Origin: Pseudomonas sp. A-RE-19
GTDB taxonomy: Bacteria; Pseudomonadota; Gammaproteobacteria; Pseudomonadales; Pseudomonadaceae
Reading direction: 5' to 3'
NCBI RefSeq assembly: GCF_019956555.1
Contig: NZ_JAHBDQ010000017.1
Location: 1 to 64,000, forward strand
Length of the DNA stretch: 64,000 nt
The number at the start of each line of letters is the position of its first letter. The stretch's first letter is position 1. The position numbers were made by a program, and so were the translations under genes. The notes under the pieces were generated by a model. That model was given only the letters and a program-made list of their open reading frames with translations, was not told where the DNA came from and did no database searches. Shown here one piece after another: positions 60,583 through 64,000 of the stretch.

Positions 60583-61680
60583 TTAAGGACGGATTTCGAA
60601 CGCCGTGATGGCCAGCCGTTCGCCGTTGACCAGAATATGCACGGCGTGCAGGCCAAGATAATGCTTTCGGGTGGTGAGTTCTTTGATGTGCTGGCTACGG
60701 GCGATGGTTTCGGTAGCCTTGCCGGGCAGAGTCGTTGCCTTGAGCTTGAACACCTTCGCTGACGTGCTGCCGTTGGCTTTGACGTAATCAATCGCGTAGT
60801 CGATCACCAGTCGCTGACTCTCCGGCACGGTGGATTTCACCGCGAAGGACAAAGTGATTTTCTCTCCCAGTCGAATCACCGCTGGCTCAACCTGCACGTC
60901 AATGATTTCAACCTCGGGCTTGCCGCCCGCACCAATGATTGCCAGCGCCTGCTTGTTACCTTGTTTGATCAAACTACGCAGAGCGTGTCTGGCGATCCAC
61001 GCCGTGTGTTTGTTTTCCAGCGACCAGCCCTCGATCAGGTCCAGCACCCACTCGGGATGGTCTTTGGTGATGTCGTTGAGGTGGTTGGCCACGGATTTGC
61101 GCACGTACAGGCTGTCGTCGGCCTTGAGGTTGTCGAGGATCGCGGCCGCCAGTGTCGGGTCCGCCTGGACCGGCTCCAGGCGGAACGACCAGGGCAGGCG
61201 CGGTCGGCTGCCTTCGCTGGCCAGGCGCCGGACGTGTTCGTTGTCATCCAGCGACCAGTCGTGCATCAGCGCCAACGAGCGTTCGATATCACGGCGCAGA
61301 AAGTGCCGGATCGCGAATTCCGATGAGCCGAAGGCCGTGAAGTATTTGAGCGCGTCCATCGACAGGTCGAACGTGTGAGCGCCGTAAGTGGCGACGTAGT
61401 GTGGCAGGAACATGCTGACGAAGGCGCTGTTCAGACGCGGGGCGAGGGCGCGCAGGACGTCGAGGGATTCTTCATAACCGAGCGGCAACACCGCGTGCAG
61501 ACATTCACTGACGCGGGCCATGCGTTGCATGACCGAGAGGTCCGCCAGACCGGTTTTGGCCAGCTTCAGGAAGGCCTTGGCATCGAACCCGGGATAGACG
61601 GCCGTCATCTCGGTGGCGATGTGCGCGAGGCGTTCGGCGTTGAAGATTTCCTTCAGGGCGGGGGCGGGTTGGTCAGCCAT
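60583..61680 (-). CDS. alkC: DNA alkylation repair glycosylase (AlkC type, with Ig-like domain)
   Basis: A 365-aa HEAT-like repeat protein of the AlkC/AlkD glycosylase superfamily, which removes alkylated bases such as 3-methyladenine without flipping them. Helical repeats span residues 1-255 (FAIRHFLRRDIERSLALMHDWS, SVANHLNDITKDHPEWVLDLIEGW); the last 105 residues form an Ig-like beta domain (VQVEPAVIRLGEKITLSFAVKST). That C-terminal domain is found in a subset of AlkC proteins, including Pseudomonas ones, rather than AlkD. Start at 61680. Confidence 0.88.
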   Translation of the reverse strand: MADQPAPALKEIFNAERLAHIATEMTAVYPGFDAKAFLKLAKTGLADLSVMQRMARVSECLHAVLPLGYEESLDVLRALAPRLNSAFVSMFLPHYVATYGAHTFDLSMDALKYFTAFGSSEFAIRHFLRRDIERSLALMHDWSLDDNEHVRRLASEGSRPRLPWSFRLEPVQADPTLAAAILDNLKADDSLYVRKSVANHLNDITKDHPEWVLDLIEGWSLENKHTAWIARHALRSLIKQGNKQALAIIGAGGKPEVEIIDVQVEPAVIRLGEKITLSFAVKSTVPESQRLVIDYAIDYVKANGSTSAKVFKLKATTLPGKATETIARSQHIKELTTRKHYLGLHAVHILVNGERLAITAFEIRP

Positions 61681-61728
61681 CGTGGACTCCTTGGTCGTTG
61701 TTATTTATTCCATGTACCGCGTTATCGT

Positions 61729-61799
61729 TCTTCGCGGGCAAGCCTCGCTCCTACAGACTGTGTGATATCCCTGTAGGAGCGAGGCTTGCCCGCGATGAG
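61729..61799. repeat. REP pair, tail-to-tail
   Basis: TTCGCGGGCAAGCCTCGCTCC then GTAGGAGCGAGGCTTGCCCGC: opposite orientation to most pairs in the window, with a short 16-bp spacer. Confidence 0.85.
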
Positions 61800-61814
61800 T
61801 CCCTCACCGTCACC

Positions 61815-63623
61815 TCAAACCTTACCCGCTTCCTCTTCCAACTGATCCGACTCAAACAACTTCGCCAATTCCGCCCGTGCTTCCTGCGCCGTCTGCATCA
61901 CCTTGGCCGCATCGTCATACACCGCATGCTGAGCCTCCAGCACCTGTTCATCGTGATGGGTAAAGCGCTTGATCCGCGCATCGGCCTGGGCTTGCGTCAG
62001 GCCCAGGCCGACCAGGGTCCGCCGGGTCATTTCCAGGCTCGAATAATAGGTTTCCCGCACCGCTTGAGCCCCGACATCCACCAACCGGTGCACATGCTGA
62101 CGGTTACGGGCGCGGGCGATGATTTTGATGTGCGGATAAAGCTTGTGCACCAACTCGGCGGTCTTGATGTTGGTGTCCGGATCATCGGTGGCGATCACGA
62201 AAAATTCCGCTTGCTCGACCTTGGCCGCGCTGAGGATTTCCGGGCGCATCGGGTCGCCGTAGAACACCGGCACGCCGCCGAAGCTGCGGGACAGTTCGAT
62301 GGTTTCCACTGACGTGTCCAGCGCCACGAACTTGATGTTCTGCGCCCGCAGAATCCGCGCCACGATCTGCCCCATACGGCCCATGCCGGCGATGACCACG
62401 CGTGGCGTGTCGGTGTCGATTTCGCGGAACTTCTGCGGCACCTCTACCGGTTGAACCTTGGGCTTGACCAGTCGTGCGCAGGCCAGCAGCAACAGCGGTG
62501 TCAGCGCCATCGACAGGGTGATGGTCAGCACCAGCAAGTCGTACAGGCGCGGCTCGAACAAGCCCTGATCCCGGCCGATCTTGAACACCACAAAGGCAAA
62601 TTCACCACCGGCCGCCAACACAATGCCCAAGCGAATCGCATTGACCTTGCCCAACCCCCCGGCCAGTCGACCGACCACAAACAGCAGCGGCAACTTGATG
62701 GCGATCAGCAGCACGGTCAGCCCCAGCACCACGACCGGGGCGCTCAGCAGCAGACTCAAATTGGCGCCCATGCCGACGCTGATGAAAAACAGCCCCAGCA
62801 GCAGGCCCTTGAACGGTTCGATCTGCGCTTCCAGTTCGTGGCGATATTCGGAATCCGCCAGCAGCAAACCGGCGAGGAACGCGCCGAGTGCCATGGACAC
62901 GCCGACCAGATCCATCAACCACGCGGTGCCAATCACCACCAGCAACGCGGTCGCGGTGGACACCTCCGGCAGACCGGTCCTGGCCACCACGCGAAACACC
63001 GGTCGCAACAAATACCGCCCGCCAATCACCACCACCGCGATACTGCCCAGCACCCGCAAGCCATGGTTCAGATCTTCGGCGGCACTGCTGGTGTGATCGC
63101 CGCCGGCCAGCAGCGGCACCATCGCGATCAGCGGGATCGCGGCGATGTCCTGGAACAGCAAAATCGCGAACGCCAGCCGCCCGTGGGGGCTGGTCAACTC
63201 TTTGCGCTCGGCCAGGCTTTGCAGGCCAAACGCCGTGGACGACAACGCCAGGCCAAGGCCCAGCACAATGGCGCTGTTCAGGGATTGACCGAACACGAAC
63301 AACGCCAGCACACCAATCACCGAACCGGTCAGCAGCACCTGCGCCAGGCCCACGCCGAACACCGATTTGCGCATCACCCACAAGCGTCGAGGCGACAGCT
63401 CAAGGCCGATGATGAACAGCAATAACACCACCCCGAGTTCAGAGATGTGGCTGACGCTTTGCGGATTACCGATCAAGCCCAGCACCGACGGCCCGATGAT
63501 CACCCCGGCAAACAGATAACCCAGCACCGCCCCCAGCTGCAGGCGCTTGGCCAAGGGCACGGTGAGCACTGCCGCGAATAAAAAGACGACAGCGGCTTGC
63601 AACAGATTGCCTTCGTGGGGCAT
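61815..63623 (-). CDS. Kef-type cation:proton antiporter (CPA2 family)
   Basis: A 602-aa membrane protein. About 12-13 spans over residues 1-385, with GYLFAGVIIGPSVLGL near 33-48 and VLGLGLALSSTAFGLQSL near 119-136 (antiporter core). Then a TrkA-N/RCK domain, RVVIAGMGRMGQIVARIL near 408-425 with the NAD site, and a short C-terminal tail. Such proteins exchange K+ or Na+ for H+; in KefB/C the RCK domain is glutathione-regulated, but no KefF/G ancillary gene is adjacent. GGAG before ATG. Confidence 0.92.
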   Translation of the reverse strand: MPHEGNLLQAAVVFLFAAVLTVPLAKRLQLGAVLGYLFAGVIIGPSVLGLIGNPQSVSHISELGVVLLLFIIGLELSPRRLWVMRKSVFGVGLAQVLLTGSVIGVLALFVFGQSLNSAIVLGLGLALSSTAFGLQSLAERKELTSPHGRLAFAILLFQDIAAIPLIAMVPLLAGGDHTSSAAEDLNHGLRVLGSIAVVVIGGRYLLRPVFRVVARTGLPEVSTATALLVVIGTAWLMDLVGVSMALGAFLAGLLLADSEYRHELEAQIEPFKGLLLGLFFISVGMGANLSLLLSAPVVVLGLTVLLIAIKLPLLFVVGRLAGGLGKVNAIRLGIVLAAGGEFAFVVFKIGRDQGLFEPRLYDLLVLTITLSMALTPLLLLACARLVKPKVQPVEVPQKFREIDTDTPRVVIAGMGRMGQIVARILRAQNIKFVALDTSVETIELSRSFGGVPVFYGDPMRPEILSAAKVEQAEFFVIATDDPDTNIKTAELVHKLYPHIKIIARARNRQHVHRLVDVGAQAVRETYYSSLEMTRRTLVGLGLTQAQADARIKRFTHHDEQVLEAQHAVYDDAAKVMQTAQEARAELAKLFESDQLEEEAGKV

Positions 63624-63821
63624 GGCGAAACTCCATTAACTCGGTACGGCGGGGGCGCATAGGATAAAGGCTGACACTGGATGCGTCAGCCATGAACGAA
63701 AACGTTATGCGCCGACACACCGGTATCGTGAGCAGGCGACAACGATGTTGTTACATTTAGCATCAATTGGTTACATTCATAGGATAAGCTGATCAATCCG
63801 TTTCGTTCCCGAGTGCGCACC

Positions 63822-64000
63822 ATGGCCATCAACTTCGACCTTAACGACTTGCAAGCCTTCCGCGCCGTGGTGGAGCAGGGCAGCTTTCGAAAGGCTGCGG
63901 ACACGGTGCGTATTTCCCAACCGGCCCTTAGCCGGCGGATCGAAAAGCTCGAAGACGCTCTGGGCGTGAAATTGTTCGAGCGCACCACTCGACGGGTCAG
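63822..64000 (+). CDS. LysR family regulator, N-terminal part (runs off window)
   Basis: The first 59 codons: MAINFDLNDLQAFRAVVEQGSFRKAADTVRISQPALSRRIEKLEDALGVKLFERTTRRV, written here in pieces: LNDLQAFRAVVEQGSFRKAA is the first helix pair, ISQPALSRRIEKLEDALG the recognition helix. Unmistakably a LysR DNA-binding domain. Divergent from the antiporter gene across 198 bp. Continues beyond the window. Confidence 0.9.
   Translation, partial: MAINFDLNDLQAFRAVVEQGSFRKAADTVRISQPALSRRIEKLEDALGVKLFERTTRRV

Overview
This is chromosomal DNA of a fluorescent-group Pseudomonas. The evidence is the high-GC codon use, the spu/puu polyamine locus, many small Pseudomonas-type uncharacterised genes, and about twenty REP elements of the Pseudomonas classes (a GTGGGAGCGRGCYTGC class and a GTAGGAGCTGCCGAAGG class), mostly as head-to-head pairs between genes. 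There is no rRNA, tRNA, insertion sequence, prophage or CRISPR array. The window is a mosaic of short metabolic operons and small accessory genes.

Layout. 1-3.2 kb: end of a glycine-rich gene, two coupled mini-genes, a lipoprotein, a DUF1428 protein and a 2H RNA phosphodiesterase (thpR). 3.4-14.4 kb: a polyamine block. A PotGHIF-type ABC importer and a PuuD-type hydrolase read leftward. They diverge from PuuA-type gamma-glutamylpolyamine synthetase, PuuC-type aldehyde dehydrogenase, PuuB-type oxidase and a PuuR-type XRE-cupin regulator. Together they import putrescine or spermidine and degrade it through gamma-glutamylated intermediates. 14.4-20.7 kb: accessory genes (GNAT enzyme, hydrolase remnant, lipoproteins, small HD hydrolase, DeoR regulator), with three candidate RNA elements among them. 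20.7-24.3 kb: ChrA, a CAP-domain protein, a SleB-type hydrolase and Mug glycosylase. 24.3-31.3 kb: TetR regulator divergent from an EmrA-EmrB-NodT tripartite efflux operon, then an aldo/keto reductase and a LysR gene with a broken start. 32-37 kb: a QEGLA-motif metallopeptidase-like protein, then LysR divergent from a tartrate/D-malate dehydrogenase and DctA. 37-45 kb: cupin, DUF1801, MarR-GNAT fusion, DoxX/dienelactone hydrolase/MFS operon, glutaminase with a ProA-like enzyme, BON protein. 45-48 kb: cyanate detoxification (carbonic anhydrase, cyanase, CynR). 49-57 kb: GNAT, topoisomerase III with a LexA-like box upstream, DUF427, MHS transporter, GMC oxidoreductase with a divergent LysR. 57-64 kb: two tandem Sel1-like lipoproteins, DUF4287, DUF6124-type protein, AlkC, a Kef-type antiporter and the start of a LysR gene.

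The most interesting signals are in RNA. Two unlinked small genes (leftward from 16726, rightward from 60111) each have a roughly 220-250 nt leader. The two leaders share a 17-bp stem, an inner 5-bp hairpin and two flanking hairpins, with compensatory base changes between copies. Within each leader an 8-base loop word occurs twice and its complement once in the junction, and the word differs between loci. There is also a well-bounded sRNA candidate (18362-18595) and an apparent attenuator before the GNAT gene at 14718, with a leaderless 20-codon ORF and competing hairpins.
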